Assembly: GCA_902805615.1 (NCBI GenBank)
Contig: CADCTQ010000379.1
Coordinates: 1 to 34,103 of the forward strand
Source: an uncultured Cytophagales bacterium
GTDB lineage: Bacteria; Bacteroidota; Bacteroidia; Cytophagales; 172606-1
Length of the DNA: 34,103 nt
Direction of reading: 5' to 3'
Below, in pieces: positions 33,100 through 34,103 of the stretch. Positions within the stretch are counted from its first letter, which is position 1, and each line of letters opens with the position of its first letter. The notes under the pieces are model-generated. The model saw only the letters and a list, made by a program, of their open reading frames with translations, made no database searches and had not been told where the DNA came from. The translations under genes were made by a program, and so were the position numbers.

Positions 33100-34103
33100 C
33101 CACCCGATCCCGTAATCCTCGCCGTGGTTGCTCGAGCCGCCCCAGAAGGTGCCGTGGAGCCAGTCGAACCAGATGGCGTTCACGGGCCCCGAGGTGCGGT
33201 CCTGGTAGGTGATGCGGTAGCCCATCCGCGCCAGTTCCTGGCGGCTCCAGGGCGGCATGGCCGCGTTGAGCACCAGCCCGCCGGGGCTTTTCTCGTGGTT
33301 GCCGAAGCTGCCGTACATCTGGAGCGTCTTGAAGCTGGGCGCCTCGCAGGCTTCCTGCACGGTCATGTTGAACTCCACCACGTTGAGGAAAAACTGGAGC
33401 AGGAGCTGGTCCTGTTCGTCGCCGGCCTGCTTGGCAAACGACAGGAAGGGCTTGCCGTCCTTGAGGGCCATCGAGGGCGTGAGCGTCACCCGGGGACGTT
33501 TGCCCGGGGCCACCACGTTGAACGGGTTTTCCTTTTCGTCGAGCACGAAGCTCTGCATCCGCTGGCTCATGCCAATGCCCGTGTTGCCGGCAATGCAGGC
33601 GGGCACCCAGCCGCCGCTGGGCGTGATGGACACCACCCAGCCTTCCTTGTCGGCCGTTTCCACCGACGTGGTGCCGGCCTGGAAGCTGGCGAAGTACTTC
33701 TCGTCGGTCACCGGGTTGCCGGGCGCGTAGAGTTGGCTTTGCGCCGTGCCCCACTTGCGCAGCAGGTCGCCGTACGGGTTTTGTTTGCCCTCGAACGGGT
33801 ACGGGTCGCCGGGGGCGGCGGCCGGGTCGTTGGCCGCCGGGTTGATGAGCTTGCTGCGGGCCTTGGCGTACTCCTTCGAGAGCAGGCCCCTGATGGGTTC
33901 TTCGGGGGCGAAGGCCGGGTCGCCGTAGTAGAAGTCGCGGTCGGCAAAGGCCAGGTTCATCGCCTGGTAGAGCGTGTGGATGTAACGCGTGGAGTTGTAC
34001 CCCATGCTTTTGAGGTCGAAGTTTTCGAGGATGTTGAGCGTTTGCAGCATCACCGGCCCCTGCGTCCAGGGCTGGAGCTTGTACACGTCAATGCCCCGGT
34101 ACG
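33097..34103 (-). CDS. Gamma-glutamyltransferase-like Ntn hydrolase, C-terminal part (5' end beyond window)
   Basis: The reading frame is open to the right edge; 335 codons including the stop are visible. It covers the end of the large subunit and the whole small subunit. The autocleavage site is GTTSVETADKEG, aligning with TTHYSVVDKDG of E. coli GGT, so the nucleophile is the Thr encoded at 33670-33672. APGKRPRVTLTPSMAL is the conserved small-subunit block, and YIHTLYQAMNLAFADRDFYY is the helix ahead of it. The GSPGG oxyanion motif is replaced by QAGDEQDQ, which puts it in a divergent branch rather than classical GGT. It probably hydrolyses or transfers gamma-glutamyl or acyl groups in the periplasm. 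The stop codon lies in repeat copy B. Confidence 0.9.
   Translation of the reverse strand, partial: YRGIDVYKLQPWTQGPVMLQTLNILENFDLKSMGYNSTRYIHTLYQAMNLAFADRDFYYGDPAFAPEEPIRGLLSKEYAKARSKLINPAANDPAAAPGDPYPFEGKQNPYGDLLRKWGTAQSQLYAPGNPVTDEKYFASFQAGTTSVETADKEGWVVSITPSGGWVPACIAGNTGIGMSQRMQSFVLDEKENPFNVVAPGKRPRVTLTPSMALKDGKPFLSFAKQAGDEQDQLLLQFFLNVVEFNMTVQEACEAPSFKTLQMYGSFGNHEKSPGGLVLNAAMPPWSRQELARMGYRITYQDRTSGPVNAIWFDWLHGTFWGGSSNHGEDYGIGW

Overview
The window is a stretch of GC-rich chromosomal DNA that looks like Bacteroidota, most likely the order Cytophagales. The signs are FtsX/MacB-type permeases of the Bacteroidota kind (one with an N-terminal permease-prefix domain next to a PadR gene), LytS/LytTR two-component proteins, an ArsR-AHSA1-DoxX-DUF4256 operon, and one clear Bacteroidota promoter (TTTG-N20-TATATTTG). 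Shine-Dalgarno sequences are weak or absent. The spacers also hold several short repeats of a type seen between genes in this phylum. The genus is not resolved. No rRNA, tRNA, CRISPR array, transposase or phage gene was recognised.

Layout. 1-1101 is the 5' part of a secreted GH2 beta-galactosidase-like enzyme (minus strand). 1102-2051 is non-coding and rich in tandem repeats. 2052-5178 is a PadR regulator followed by an FtsX-type permease (minus), with a PadR-like operator upstream. 5179-6208 holds a long inverted repeat. 6209-13658 is the most unusual block: a hypothetical protein, an ATP-grasp-like protein translationally coupled to a DUF418 membrane protein, two tandem QueC-like PP-loop enzymes on the opposite strand, a DxD glycosyltransferase and a Wzt-like ABC ATPase. 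13659-14593 is a terminator- and hairpin-rich spacer. 14594-20089 carries a membrane-anchored TPR-like protein, a small HMA-fold-like protein with an MFS transporter, a second FtsX-type permease and a 48-residue protein. 20365-25747 carries an erythromycin-esterase family protein, then sensor kinase, serine hydrolase and LytTR regulator. 26187-28872 is a NodU/CmcH carbamoyltransferase overlapping a GT2 glycosyltransferase (minus). 29239-31020 is the ArsR operon. 31157-32881 is a soluble PAS histidine kinase and 33097-34103 is the C-terminal part of a gamma-glutamyltransferase-like enzyme (both minus).

How the genes may work together. The best-supported units are PadR-permease, ArsR-AHSA1-DoxX-DUF4256, kinase-hydrolase-LytTR, and carbamoyltransferase-GT2. 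The ATP-grasp/DUF418/twin QueC-like/glycosyltransferase/Wzt block suggests synthesis and export of a decorated glycan or small molecule. That link rests only on gene proximity, and the block spans both strands and several transcripts.

The strongest structural signal lies between the genes. All four convergent gene pairs (9022-9331, 13659-14593, 25748-26186, 31021-31156) contain a long imperfect inverted repeat made of short repeat modules. Related repeats start at, or within a few bases of, the stop codons of at least seven genes. One family even contains the stop codons of three genes (31018-33099). A perfect 33-bp stem with a 3-nt loop lies at 14414-14482.
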